DNA of 64,000 nt from Listronotus oregonensis (Eukaryota > Arthropoda > Insecta > Coleoptera > Curculionidae), in the NCBI GenBank assembly GCA_019359885.1, contig JAHBCN010000549.1, positions 25,001-89,000 of the forward strand, given 5' to 3'. The translations under genes were made by a program, and so were the position numbers. Under the pieces are notes generated by a model that was not told the origin of the DNA, made no database searches, and saw only the letters and a program-made list of their open reading frames with translations. Positions 35,050-47,560 of this stretch are shown piece by piece; the first letter of the stretch is position 1; the number at the start of each line of letters is the position of its first letter.

Positions 35050-37856
35050 TATACAAGGTGATTCATGAGGAAATGTTAATACTTGAGGTACATAGTCAGG
35101 GTCCAAAAATAAACATAAAAGTGTATACAAATATGGAGCCGCAAGGCCTTCGTTTTCAAAATACAGGGTGTTAAAGTTTTTATTTATTTTTTCTATTTTT
35201 TTACAATACATAGGCACTTTATGTGTATTTGATGAATATTATTAAACCTAGCTTATGTTTTGCTAAACATAATTTTAGAACAATAATTTTATTGAAAATT
35301 AAAATACATATTGTTTTATTATACATTGTTTTATTTGTATTTAATTTTGCGATAATAAAATCAGATGCGTCGTATTTTTCCAATCCAAATATTTAGAAAA
35401 CGGATGGTCCCATCAACTCTTAACAACAATATCTTTTTGACGTAAAAATAACAAAACAATTATTACATTTACTAAAAAATTTAATACAGGGCAGTACCAA
35501 AAAGTTGTGATTGTTCAAAATAGTAAGAAGACGTGTAGATGGCACCCCCTACAAGTAAGAGCCGTACGGAGGTAAGTAACACGCGGCATCGCCATTCGGG
35601 AAACCGATCTATTTTCGAATGTAACACGCGGTCTGACCATTTTACTGGCGATCTCGAGTGCTACTTTGCACTAGACTTTTTTTCCGCGAAAAGAACCAAA
35701 TTGCACAATTACTTGTCTTTTTTAAAAGTAGCATATTTTATTGAATTGTCTAATTTGATTAATCATGGATTTATCGTGCTTACCAGATGGCTATTGTTAT
35801 TTAGAAAAAAAAACATGTGTTGCGCTGCAAGTTTAAAAATAAAGAGAAAGTAGATGTAAGTATCAATAATAATAAAAATGTTTATGCTTAAGCCTTAAGA
35901 ATTAGGTTATTGTTATCCCCATACATATTTGAGTTGTCCTTGTCGGCTATTTGACGGAATAATTTGCCGACAAAGAAAGGTTTGGTCAATGGTAATTGAT
36001 GATTTTGTCGTTGTAGGCTTTATTTTAAAACCCTTTTAAAAATAAGTTTTTAGATTTGTCTTTTATTTTGGAGGGTTTAAGGAGTATAGATCCAGGGTCT
36101 TCTTTTAAATTTTGTCACTTTTATTAATTTTTGCCTCTCTAATTGAATTTGGAATATTTTTTTATTTTTTGCAATAAAGAGATAATACGTTGTAACAGCT
36201 GATCACAGGTATAGAATTATTCTTCGAATACCAAATTTTTTAGGTGGCCCCATAAGAAAAAATCTAATGGATTGAAATTCAGGGATTTCACTGGCCAGGA
36301 ATAAGGCCCCCGCGGCCTATTCATCTCTTAGAATAGATATCATTTAAAAAAGTCAGAAATAGCCCTTGCAGAATATGGTGGGGCTCATATTCTTCTTAAA
36401 CTGGGTGTTTAACAGGTTAGTCGATTTTATTCTGTGTAGGAAAATGCCCTTCTTCGAAAATAAAAGCAAATACGTTTGCGAGTTTCTGATGGTTTAGACA
36501 TTTCCGGGCAACCTTTTTACAGATTCTGGAGCCGTTGCTCTTCCATTGTCATAGCAATAAGCCTACACAAAACTAATGTCGGCATATTCTTGATTCTAGA
36601 AAACTGGTAAGGTATTTAAAAAAGATATACCAGTATGACAAAATTTTTTGATAAAACAAATAATGTCAAAATGTCAAAACTATTTAATAATAAGAGTTGT
36701 GTTATTTTTTTTTTGCTGGCTGGTACGTACTATTTCTGAGCAACATGGACACTTTTATTAAGATACCAATTATTTTTTTGTTTATTTTCCATTAATTTCT
36801 AAAAAATACCTAATCTTTTAAACAAAAAGTAAAATTTTAAGTGCTTCCAGAAATATTACAAAAATGAATTTTAGGCAAAACCTATAAAACACCCTGTATC
36901 TCGGTAAAGGTTAGAGATAGGGCTACTAAATGTGGGTTATTTAAAACCTTTAAGGATATCTTTATCTCATGGTATCGTATGTACATTTAAATCCGCGTCA
37001 CCCTGTAGATTTCCTAAATATTTGTCGCAGTGGCACAAAAAAATTAATAAAGGTGACAAAATTTAAAAGAAGACTCTGGATCTATGCTCCTTAAATCCTC
37101 CAAAATAAAAGACAAATCTAAAAACTTTGTTTTTAAAAGGGTTTTAAAATTAAGCATTCAACCACAAAATCAATTATCAATCAATTACCAAACCCTTCTT
37201 TGTCGGCAAATTATTCCGTCGAAGAGCCGACAAGGACAACTCAAATATGTATGGGAGTTAAAATAACCTAATTCTTAAGGCTTATGCATAAACATTTTTA
37301 TTATTATTGCTACTTACATCTACTTCCTCTTTATTTTTTTACTTGCAACGCAATGCAACACAATATTTTTTTTAAATAACTATAGGCATCTGGTAAGCAC
37401 GACAAATCCATGATTAATCAAATTAGACAATACAAAAAAATATGCTACCTTTATAGAAGACAAATAATTGAGCATTTTGGATCTTTTCGCGGGTAAAAGG
37501 TCTGGTGCAAAGTAGCACTCGAGATCGCCAGTACAATGGTCAGACACGCTGTTACATTCGAAAATACGATCGGCCTCCGGAATAGCGATGCCGCGTGTTA
37601 CTACCTCCATGCGAGCCGTACTAAGATTGGGTTCGAATCCGTCAAATCAAAAAACCTTCGGATATTAATTTTTACTCGAATAGTTACAATATTATAGATT
37701 TTAATTAATAAATAAAAAAATGAAATAAAAACTTTAACACTCTGGATTTTGGAAACGAAAACCTTGCAGACCCATATTTGTACAGACATTTATGTTTATT
37801 TTTGGACCCTGACTACGTACCTGAAGTATTGACATTTCCTCATGAATCACTCTGTA
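35050..37856. mobile_element. Long inverted-repeat element (2.8 kb) inside the outer palindrome
   Basis: Left (35050 to about 36140) and right (about 37020-37856) arms match inverted almost throughout: GATTCATGAGGAAATGT against ACATTTCCTCATGAATC, GGGTCCAAAAATAAACATAAA, the ATTTTCGAATGTAACA..TCTGACCATT blocks, and CCAGGGTCTTCTTTTAAATTTTG. The related open frames at 35539-35853 (+) and 37380-37610 (-), both with IFECN and HFTGDLECYFA/HCTGDLECYFA stretches, are the two arms read in the same direction. Such shared frames do not prove a protein. A broken mariner-like copy fills the centre. Confidence 0.8.
36170..37007 (-). pseudogene. Mariner-like element remnant in the loop
   Basis: The 5' end lies near 37005: inverted CAGGGTGACGCGGATTTAAA, with a second terminus-like CACCCTGTATCTCGG at 36891. 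Downstream on the minus strand, fragments YADISFV, NGRATAPESVKRLPGN and QTIRNSQTYLLLFSKKG (DNA-binding domain, about 36440-36600) are followed by ARAISDFLNDIYSKR, WIGRGG and LNFNPLDFFLWGHLKNLVF (about 36225-36385). The third catalytic D (PLDFF) is kept; the second block is damaged and the middle third of the protein is deleted. It is non-functional. Confidence 0.7.
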
Positions 37857-37859
37857 TAT

Positions 37860-38650
37860 ATACATTTTAATTTAAATAAGTAACAAGGGATATAAGCAAA
37901 AAAGTAAATTTAGCCAAAAATTTCGCTAATAACAATATTTTTTTGGTAAGTAAGAATACCAACTCCGATCCATCTAAAATATTCTATTTATTGAATGAAA
38001 CAAACTAATACCCATGTGCCTCAAGACAATGGGGGATAACATGGTGGCACGGATATTTTATTTTTTTTTTAACCAATAACTGTACCCCTTCCGATCCACT
38101 TACAATTTTAACTAAAATGATATTTAAACTCTATTTTATTAAATAAAAATACATAATAAGGTCTCTATCTGGGTGTATATACCTAGCAGGAAGCTTAACA
38201 TTTGTCGATCTCCTATGCTACAAGTATATGGCTCATCGTTTAAATATTTTTACTCTCGATTTTAATATTAATATTAAGAATTTATAAAGACTATTGCTCG
38301 TTCAGAATGATCTGGAGAAAATTTTAATAATATTTTTAACAGCAAATTTTTTTTTAATTTATTAAACGTTAACTTTTAAAATATTTCTTTTATTAGGCAA
38401 TCTACTTTTTTAGGCTTACAGTCAAGTAATACAAATAATAGCAATGTTAAAGTAATACCACCATGTTTTCCCCCATTGCCTCGAGGCACATGTGTATTAG
38501 TTTGTTTCATTCAATAAACAGAACATTTTAAATCAATTTTTAGATGGATCGAGTTGGTATACTTACTTGTACAAAAAAATATTGTTAATAGCGAAATTTT
38601 TAATGGCCAAAATCACTTTTTCGCTTATATCTCCTTTGTTACTTATTTTA
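37860..38650. repeat. Foldback element (~790 bp) adjoining the 2.8 kb element
   Basis: The left arm (about 37875-38055) includes GAATGAAACAAACTAATAC and CAATGGGGGATAACATGGTGG. The right arm (about 38455-38645) includes the inverted CCACCATGTTTTCCCCCATTG and GTATTAGTTTGTTTCATTC. The centre lies near 38255. No coding capacity. Confidence 0.8.
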
Positions 38651-38999
38651 TTAAATATGTGTATATAACCTGTTTCATAGAGCTTATTAAAAAGCATATT
38701 TTTTTGTTTAATATCTTTTTGCAACTTTTTAATATCTTAAAAACTAAAAGGCTACAAACTTTTTTATAAAAAATACGTATTTTTATTAGACTATTAATTT
38801 TGATTATGTATGATTTTTTTCTAAAATTAATAGTTTTCGAGTTATATGGAAAAAACCTATTTTTTAATACAATTTGAACCCGCTGAGTTAAGGCAACAGT
38901 GCGGCTTTAAATTGACTATAGTTTGTAGTAACATAAAAAAAACAATGTTTTATTCGTATGTTTTATTGGCTACATTTTTTGCTGTGGCCTCCCGGACTA

Positions 39000-40489
39000 A
39001 AAGTTTTGGTTATTATATTCCAAAATACCAATAATATTGTTAAAACTTGCATATTATTAACAAGCCCAGTATTGCAAAACACCAGCTACCCATATTGCTT
39101 GTGGAGAACAATAACTTTATAGGTAACGTTGTTGAATACGAGTATAAATCCAGAGATATTGATTAAAGGGATGTGTTGTTTATAACAGATTAGGCTCACT
39201 ATAATGCTTAATAATAGAACACAAAACACAAATGTCTGATCTAAAATTATTAACAGACTATTTATCCACCTTTGTATTTGAAAACTTGTTTATTTACAAC
39301 GAAGAGAATAAAAATAATTTATTATATATGCATGCAAAATATAATTCAAGAAACAGTTGAACGTTATAAAACCATCTAGAGCGTAAGAACGAACTATCGT
39401 GGACATCTTAAATAAAGTAACAAGCAGTTTATTTAAACTGAATCGAAAGATTTTTAAATCTTTTATTTGTGGTTTAAAAAGAAAGAATAGACCTTTACAG
39501 ACCGCTGGTTTTGCAGTCTAGATATTCTAGAAATAAAGAAAGAAATTTAAAAAAATGCTTTTGTAGATGGAGTAGAAAGGGGTACATATGGAAGCACTTT
39601 ACAAATATGTTGGGAGCTGCTAAAAAAAGGAATTACGCTGGCTAATTTTTCTTAGCTAAAGATATAAATTAGAAAGGTGATAGATTAAATGAAAAAATCG
39701 CGCGGTTAAGTTTGTTAAAAGACTCAAAAAGTATTCGAGAACTTAAGAAATTGGTTCCGGTAATGGTAAATTAAAATTTGTACTGTCATAAGTAATTTGT
39801 ATTTCACAAAATAATTTAGGGATTTAGATTGGATGAATTTTCTCTAATAGTATGCGAACAGTTTAAAGGTTGGAACGGATAGCGTTTTCTAATTGGGCGC
39901 AAACCTTCTTGGGGTTGAGCTGTATATGGGTTAAATTTCTTTACAAAATTCTACCCTTGACCTACTACTTCCTCGAAGGTTAGGGGTGGCAATAGACAAA
40001 TGCTTATTCTTAAAGTGTTCTACACGAAAAATAGGGTTTTGTTACGAGATTAATAAAAAGATAAATAAAAATGTCGCTTTTTTAAAATGTGGTAACTTAT
40101 ATTTCTATTTATCTGGTTTTACAGGATTCCAAATTATGCCAATTTTGACCCTATAATGCATAGTTGGACCCATTTATTTTTCAGATAAACTAAACGCAAT
40201 TAGATATATATTTTTAAAGGCATATCAAATATAAAATTTAGAAAAAAAATCTTTTGCTGCAAACTGCCAAAGGAAACGTCGAAAAACAAGTAAACATTTG
40301 TTTAATTTTTGTATTAATTATATATAATATAATTTTATACAAGTTAAAAAAAAAGATAATATTTTTCCGTATGTGGTTAAGGTTGTTCAAACAATCATAA
40401 AAATTATTTGACCAGCTGGGTTTTGATACAAAATATTTAATGTTTTTGTGAATAATAAATGATCAAATTTGTTAAATTCTGAGAAACAG
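39000..40489. other. Unannotated AT-rich stretch
   Basis: No gene or repeat was confidently recognised. Confidence 0.45.
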
Positions 40490-40500
40490 CCTATGAACTA

Positions 40501-41573
40501 GGTTAGGTTAGGTTTAAAGTGAGTGGGTATAACACCCTTCCACTGCGACCAATCGGTCTATTGTGGCTGACACCCTTTTATATTTCTCCCACTAGGTCCA
40601 GACTTTTAATAAATCTGATGATCCTGTTGGGAAAGAGATCTTACACCTTCCCTGGCAACAATGTGTCATTGCCGAGGATTGCGAGTCGTGCCATTGCTGG
40701 ACACGAACACAGTATGTGTTATGCCGATTCATCCTCCTTCATGCACATGCGACACTCGGCGTCTTTCGCTAAGCCGATCTTGTGCATGTGGTATTTCAAT
40801 CTGCGGTGTCCCGTGTACAGTCCAACTAGAGTTTTAAGGTGTATCATTGATTGTTTCAGCATTTTGACAGAATATTCTTGTTTTCTAAAGTGAGTGTCTA
40901 AAACCCGAAAGTCCATGCCAGTACCGAAGATTTTCTCTTTGTGTCCAAGCTGATTTGGCCATTCTATTAGATATACCGATAATCGGTTCTGGCCCTATGA
41001 ATTTTGTCTCCGTCCCCCTTTTGGCAAGGTCTGCGGATTCATTACCCTCTAGGCGGTATGTCCAGCTATCCACAGTAGGGTAACCTTGTTGCTTTGACCT
41101 AGTTTGGTCAGCGCATCTTTGCAATTCCAGACGGTTTTCAAATTGCACTGGCTGGATTCAAGAGCCTTAAGAGCTGCTTGACTGTCGAAGAATATTTTAA
41201 CTGTCTTACGTGTGCCTATCAACCAGCGTTCTAGCACACATCTCAATAGCAAATACCTTCGCTTGAAATATGGTTGCGAGAGTGCCCAGGCTGAAGAAAA
41301 GTTCTGGCCTAGGCCTCTGTCCATATATTCCAGCTCCAACACCGTCCTTGGTTGTACCAAGAGATGTCAGCCCGGAGCAGGTCGGCCGTTTTCCGACTCC
41401 AGGCCTCTCTTTGTGGGTAGACTACACTGTAGGGCCGGTTGTAGTTGGTTGCTGTAGGCATTATGTCGGAGGACATTCCCAGTCTGTCACAGTTCAGGAC
41501 ACTCCTGAGGAGAATGGTACTCTCCATATGACCCGCCTGCGGTTTGTTACTGATCGCTTGATAGAGTCTGTAA
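40501..41573 (-). pseudogene. R1/I-group non-LTR retrotransposon 3' fragment with RNase H
   Basis: Minus strand, right to left: ESTILLRSVLNCDRLGMSSD (linker), then the RNase H domain DGVGAGIYGQRPRPELFFSL (about 41270-41330), VKIFFDSQAALKALES (second active-site region, about 41155-41205), NKVTLLWIAGHTA, then LEGNESADLAKRGTETKFIG (41020-41080). The Cys/His end follows: GLYTGHRRLKYHMHKIGLAK, AECRMC, HILCSCPAMARL (40690-40815). Frames break several times. It ends in a tail of GGTTAGGTTAGG on the plus strand (40502-40515). An imperfect 11 bp target duplication is seen, CCTATGAACTA (40490-40500) and CCTATGTACTA (41574-41584). It is the same family as 14.06-14.49 kb. Confidence 0.85.
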
Positions 41574-41584
41574 CCTATGTACTA

Positions 41585-43163
41585 AGAAAATTTAGAATAA
41601 CATTAAGAATTCTTTTTTTTTATTGCCACATATATTTAATAACGTATCCTGTTCAATATATTATAATGGTATAAATAAAACATAACAAAGTTAATTTCTT
41701 GTGCATATTTCAATAAGAATTTTTCTAGGCAACAATTCGTAAGTGTAGTGACAACATTTACTAGGAAAAATTATATGTGAAATTTGTTCGGCGCAATTAT
41801 TAGTTGTTATGACCAATTAAACAACATTGTTTATTAAAAAAAAATAAATTGTTTTTGAACTATCTTTATATAACAATTGTAATACTTTTGGCCAAGTTAT
41901 CTCCTATTTTTAAGTCCAGTGTAGTAATTGTTTAGTATTTAAAGTTAGTTTTTATGGCGGTGTTACATTGTTTAGTATTACTTTAATTTAATGTTATTAA
42001 TAAGTATATCCGTACAAATTGTTTCCCACTATCCCATGTTTTTTGAGACACTTTCTATACGAATTCCAAATTTGAAAACATTATCTTTTATAGCAACAAA
42101 GAAAAGCTTTGTGCATTACTTATGTTGCCACTCAGTGTATATCCATCCTTTTAAAAATTAAAATTCAATTAAAGTATAGAACACACTGATTTCTAACCAT
42201 AGTTTAAAGCGTTTTAATCGTCCTTTTCCAATGATTTTTTGCAAAGTCTTTTTCCTTATCTTATCGAGAGTACAGTGTAAAGTATTTGTTAAAATTGTTT
42301 TATTATTTTATTTTTCCATATTAAAAAAAATACATCACTTACAAAAACTTACTTCTGCACTACTACTACGGCAACTTAATCAGTACGAAGAATTTTATTC
42401 CATTTATTACAATTGTTTGAACGCCATTGGTTAAAATGAAGTAAGGAAATTCTGATTTTACTGACTACTTGCATTTATCCGATTTTGTAAGACAAATTTA
42501 GTAAACCATAACTGAAATGTATCTTTAGATTTTTAAGAAGTTTTGCTACGACAAACGTCCAAAAACTCATTTATAAAAAAGTAGAATGGGCGGGTTTTCT
42601 AGATCTCTTAATAATACGGCTGCACCATTATTAAATTTGCGAATACAATTTTGGTTATTTATTTGTCGGCGAAAATTAATTTGAATACAAATATTTAAAA
42701 AAAAAATCAAAAAAGGTCCTTTTTTAATTTTTATTAGGTAAGTCGATTTTATTATGAAGCAGAAAGTTGGTACTATTTTTACCTTTTTGTTGAAGCGGTA
42801 ATAAATAAACCACTTTGCTTCGCTATAATTAAAGTATGACACAAGATATAATACTATGCATTGTCAGCTGTTTTGTTGCCATATTTAAAAAAGTAATCAA
42901 AGACACTTTATAACGATTCTTTAACGACTTTTGGCACGTTAATAAAGTTTTCTGTTCTGATTTTATTTTTAAGTTCAGTGTATTGATTGTTTAGTTTTTA
43001 AATTTTATTTTTGTGGCGTATTATAGTGTTTAATATAAATATTAATATTTTTATTGAATGTGTATTAGCAAAGATTGATACTACTAAACTATAATATTCT
43101 TTGCTATTGTCTATCAATCAGTAGATGGGTTCCCTATCTAAATGTAATAGTTTTCCTGCTACC
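41585..43163. other. AT-rich spacer with a diverged direct repeat
   Basis: Blocks at about 41895-42000 and 42970-43070 share TTTTTAAGT-CAGTGTA, TTGTTTAGT-TTTAAA and GTGGCG/ATGGCGGTGTTA words in the same order, about 1.07 kb apart. Short open frames here are not recognised. Confidence 0.35.
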
Positions 43164-43783
43164 CAGACTTTTTATTGGTTTGACCATGAATAAACAAAAT
43201 TTTAGATTTTTTCAGTTGTTATATAAAAAAAAACTTTTATTAGCAAAGTAGTAAGTAGTTTTTTTCTGTTTAGATAAGTCAAACATATTATTTTTTAAAT
43301 TTTTGCAAAAAATTTTTTTAAAAATTAAAAGCAAACTTATTATTGTATTTTTTAAAAAAAAAGTAATTGTAGTGTTTATTTAGGGCGGTAGGTTTATCAA
43401 CGGATAATATTATTAAAAAAATGCACAAATTTGAATTTTTTTAATGCATAAGTTAATTGTTTTTAAATTTAGGGGCACTCGTGGAGTTATGGCAACAAAA
43501 CGGCTTTTTTTCACTCTATAGAGCCCAAAATTGGAATTTTGGTTATTTATGGTCAAACCCAAGAACTGTAAACCACAAAGGATGTCCCGATAGATAGCAT
43601 TTTTTTTTGCCAACTAACCAATGCGTGACTTACCAAGTCCTCAAAAGAATTTTGTGCAATCGCAGTGAGCTTTGATGGCTTGGCGCTGGGAAAATTTGGT
43701 GACGTCAAACCGGAAGAAATTTTTTTTCACTGATCCGGCCATCTGTATTTAACAATTCTTAGGTCAAACCAATAAAAAGTCTG
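43164..43783. repeat. Element with 22 bp perfect terminal inverted repeats (620 bp)
   Basis: CAGACTTTTTATTGGTTTG plus three bases (43164-43185) is exactly mirrored at 43762-43783. The interior shows no coding sequence and little further symmetry, as in a deletion-derived DNA transposon. Target duplication is uncertain. Confidence 0.5.
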
Positions 43784-46389
43784 TATAGCATCAAAAAGTA
43801 TTTACATTAGGTACAAAGAACCCAAATACAGATTAGACAAAATTTAAAAGGATAATTAGCTACTTAAAAACAGGATTTTCTATATAAAATAAGCGGGTTA
43901 AACGGCCCCATTTGTAAGTGAATTTTAAAATATTTTTCTGCTACCCAGAACTATTAAAATACAGGGTTTGGGCCTCTTAAAAAATGCTAAAATCCAATAT
44001 ACAAAAAACGGCTTGGTTGAGGGGCACTTTTAACAGCATACGTAACTTTGTAACTCTTCCAGTTTTTGGGGTGGGTTGTAACTTTTAAATGGTAAATGGA
44101 AAAAAATGTAGTTTTTTTTCCCGTTCATAATCCCAAAATCTACTTTAATTTCAGGCAATGAGGCAATTTGACCCGGAATTTTTTTCTTCTAATGGATTTT
44201 CTGAAATTTTCACAGAAGGAGGGAGCCCCCAGGATCAAATTTTATATCATGCCGAGGTCTGCTTTTATCCTGGGGTGGTTGGAACCCCATGTTGAGGTGT
44301 AATTTTTTTTTTAAATTTTAACTACGAAACGATAAAAAAAAAATAATTTTTAAGTAAAACTGTTCCATACATTTTTCGTAAAACTAATATTTTTCGGTTA
44401 TTCGCGTTAAATGTAAAGTTTTTCGACGAAAAAATCAACGTTTATGGATTTTCACGAAACTCTAAAAATATCATTTTGTCAAAAAACTGAAAAGGAAACA
44501 AAAAAGTAGCTTATAAAAAACTAGATAAAAATGTTTTTTTATAATTTCTCTACAACCAATACAGACCGAGCTACGGCTTGTTAATGGTTAGCTTTTGTTC
44601 GTCAAATGTTAAATTTAAAAGATTCAAAGTCAAATAGCGGGAAAAGTTTGCACTTTTCAAGGAATGCATATAAGGTCTTTTTTAAAGAATATAACGAGAC
44701 CTTTCTTTTAAAAACAAAATAGAGTTTTCTACTTTTTTCTACGAAAAGATCATTAAAAACAAGCTCCTAATTTCCCTCTTAATTAAAATAGATCTGTACC
44801 CTCCTGCGATTTTTTTTATATATGTATTATTAATACATTCTGGAAGTTTAACCAAATTTAAATGCTTAATTGTAGAAAAATTGTAGCTTAAAGTGAAAAA
44901 CGATTTTCCGCAATTTCGTAAAAATAGCCATTTTCTTCAAAATAACTCCAACAATACTGGAGATACGAAAAAAATGTTAGGAAATCGAATTATGGCTTTT
45001 TTGATAACAAAGACTTTTCATTACATATATTTTTCTGTACATCAAATATTTAGCCAGATATGGCCGTTTAAAACCTCTATTTACGAGCGAGCACCACCTT
45101 ATTCTAGCCCTTTAAACTCATCCCATTTTAAAACTAAGGGATTAAAAGGGATTTAATTTACATAGCCTTGTAGCTCTTAAAAAACTATACAAAATTGTTT
45201 TTAAACAAACTTTCTATCATTAAAACTAAAGGAACTATGTTTAAAAAACCAATCAACTTTTTTTTCGAAAAATTCTAATAGCCCACTTTGGAGCATAATA
45301 TTCTATAAAACCGGTATACTTTATACTTTTACCGGTTTAATTTTGTGTTTGCAATTCCACTTTCTTTTCCTACTTATATCTATTATATTGGTTTATAAGA
45401 ATTGCAATGTTGTAAAGGGTGGTTTTTAGGGATTGAAAATTTCATAAAAATGAAATTGGTAATATTTTAGGGAGTAATATTTTTAATTAATAAATTTGTC
45501 AAGATATTAATTTTTTGGGGATAAATCTTTTTTTTAATTAAGCTATAATAAGGGTTGATTTATAAGGGTCAAAAAGTTGCGAAATTAAATTGGTACATAT
45601 TTTAGGCAACAGCATTCTAAAATTAAATCATTATGGTAAATTAATAATTTTTTAGGGTAAATATATATATTTTTTAAGCTCTAACAAGGGTTGAATTTTA
45701 AGGGTTAAAATATTTAAAAATTGTATTCTAAAGCATAAAACAATCTTTAATCAACTAATTCAAACCAAATTTTACCCATCTTAAGATTTAAATTATTTTT
45801 GACAATTAGGGGGAGTTTTCACCCTTAAAAAACCAACCACCTCACATCACTATAAAATAGAATTTAAAGAAGAGGGTTAAAAGCGCCTAATTCCAAATTT
45901 TTATACAAATCGATGCAGGACACAAAAATTGCGAAGTTTTGCAATTTTTTAGCTTCATTGTCGGTACTATAATTAATTATCATTAAATCGTTTTAATTTG
46001 TCAAAAAAAATTTTTTTTAAATCTCATATTTAAAGGTTGAGTTATGGTAATTAAATTTTTATTATACCGTAAACTGTTAAAATATTTTTTTACTACAATA
46101 AAAGCGTTATTAAATAATTTGAAAATAAAAAAACATTTTTTTTGGAATTTCTTAATTAAGGGTGATTTTTAAGGGTTGAAACGGTAAAATATAATGTTAG
46201 ATATAACTCACAACATAAAAATAGATTCATTCTACACATTTAGCTATGATTTTAATTTATATAAGGTCTATTTCTATGGTTTTTTAATTTAAAAAATAAA
46301 AAGCACACCCTAAGCATATATAAACTTTGATCTAGAAGGTAAAAGCAATTTAATTCCAAATTTTCATAAAAATTGAAACTGTACAAAAA
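43784..46389. repeat. Low-complexity region with degenerate AAGGGTTGA repeats
   Basis: From about 45410 to 46180 the phrase AAGGGTTGATTTTTAAGGGT or close variants recurs at irregular 90-300 bp spacing (about 45415, 45550, 45685, 46030, 46155), interleaved with A/T runs. The part at 43790-45400 is AT-rich with no gene; the open frame at 44893-45156 is not recognised. Confidence 0.4.
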
Positions 46390-47560
46390 AATCCGGAGGT
46401 CAAACAGCTTTTTTCTCCCTATCCACTGTACGATTAGGGTTGTTCTCAAAAGTGGCACCAACAATATTAAATGGCTCTTTGTTCTGCAGAATTTGGCCGC
46501 TCATATGTTAGGGATATGCAATGGCAGACTTTTTTCGTGACAGCAAACCTGACTGTATTTTAAAGGCATTAAACTGGATAAAATTTTTGATGCTTTAATC
46601 CAAGATTTATTTCAGGTCTTTCAGGATGGTTTAAGAAATTAAATATTAGAGTAAAGAGTACCAGCGTCAGCAAAACGTTGAATAGAATTTATTGTGAAGA
46701 GAGAAGATCGATCGTTGATGTAAAGAAGACATGGAGTTGGTGCCAGTACCGAGCTATGGGGCACTTCAGCATTAATTTGGTAGAGGCTGAAAGAATGACT
46801 ACCTAAAATAACTAATATTTGTCGATTGGAGGGGAAACTGAAGAGCCAAAAAAAAGCTTAAGTGAAAGGTTTGTTAAGGAGCCTATTATGCCACACCGAT
46901 CGAAAGCTTTGGATATGTCACGAGCAACGATCTGGGTTTCACCGGGAAAATCAAGGAACTTATTTCATTTGTGTAAGACAAGGAAAAGAAAATTAGCTGT
47001 GGATCTTCTGTGATGGAATCCATACTTTCAGTCATGGAAAATTTTGTTTTTCCAAATACTTTAAGATTTGGAAATTAATGAATTTTTCCATTAACTTACA
47101 TACAACTAAAGGAAGAGATATGGGTCTATGGTTAAAAGAAGAGTTTTGCATCCTTTCTTGGGGACAGGTTGCACATGTGCAGCTTTTCAGAAAAATGTCC
47201 CTGTCCTAAAAGAGATTTAAAAGAGGCAAGTTAAGATGGGTGCAAGCTCCGGAGAACATTTATTTAAGACTATTTTGGGTATTACATCCAGACGATTTTT
47301 TGGTATTAAGAAAAGAAAGAATAGGCTTAATCTGTTTGACTTGAAAAATGATATCGGACAATCTATAAGGAACAACTGTTGAAAGAAGAAGATTAACGAA
47401 AAGATCAAGGGTAGAATTGGCAGCAAATTTTTGAACAAATAGTTCACCTTATCCTTTAGAGGTAAAAACAATTTTATCTTACTAAATTAAAGGTAAAAAA
47501 AATTGTGCAAAAGTTATTACTAAGGTTTCTGGCAAAGGACCAAAACGATTTACTGTCATT
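46390..47560 (-). pseudogene. Jockey-clade non-LTR reverse transcriptase, degenerate
   Basis: Minus strand order: RLDVIPKIVLNKCSPELAP and ILTCLFKSLLGQGHFSE (47195-47300), NHRPISLPLVVCKLMEKFIN (about 47070-47130), ARDISKAFDRCGIIGSL (palm motif A, 46865-46925, catalytic Asp kept), VPQSSVLAPTPCLLYIND (motif B, about 46715-46770), FADAGTLYSNI (motif C, where family members have FADD, about 46640-46680), then ILDW-IKNFIQFN and the MSGQILQNKEPFNIVGATF segment (about 46435-46520). Many stops and frameshifts occur. The second Asp of the FADD box has become Ala. No endonuclease domain or 3' tail was located. Confidence 0.8.

Larger units (their letters stand above)
34679..38999. repeat. Outer arms of a large nested palindrome
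   Basis: The left arm (34679 to about 35045) and right arm (about 38640-38999) are inverted copies: CCGGGAGGCCACCGC and GCTGGCCAATAA on the left against GCTGTGGCCTCCCGG and TTGGCTAC on the right. Also paired are AACTCGAAAACTAATAATTTTAG against CTAAAATTAATAGTTTTCGAG, and GCGGGTT against AACCCGC. Two further palindromes lie between the arms, so an original foldback was opened by later insertions. Confidence 0.75.

Noticed and set aside
40502..40515. Interstitial telomere (TTAGG) array
   Set aside because: There are only about three units, and they sit exactly at a retroelement 3' tail, so they are a tail rather than an array.
40519..41674. Plus-strand frames of 81-134 codons
   Set aside because: Antisense to the RNase H-containing retroelement fragment.
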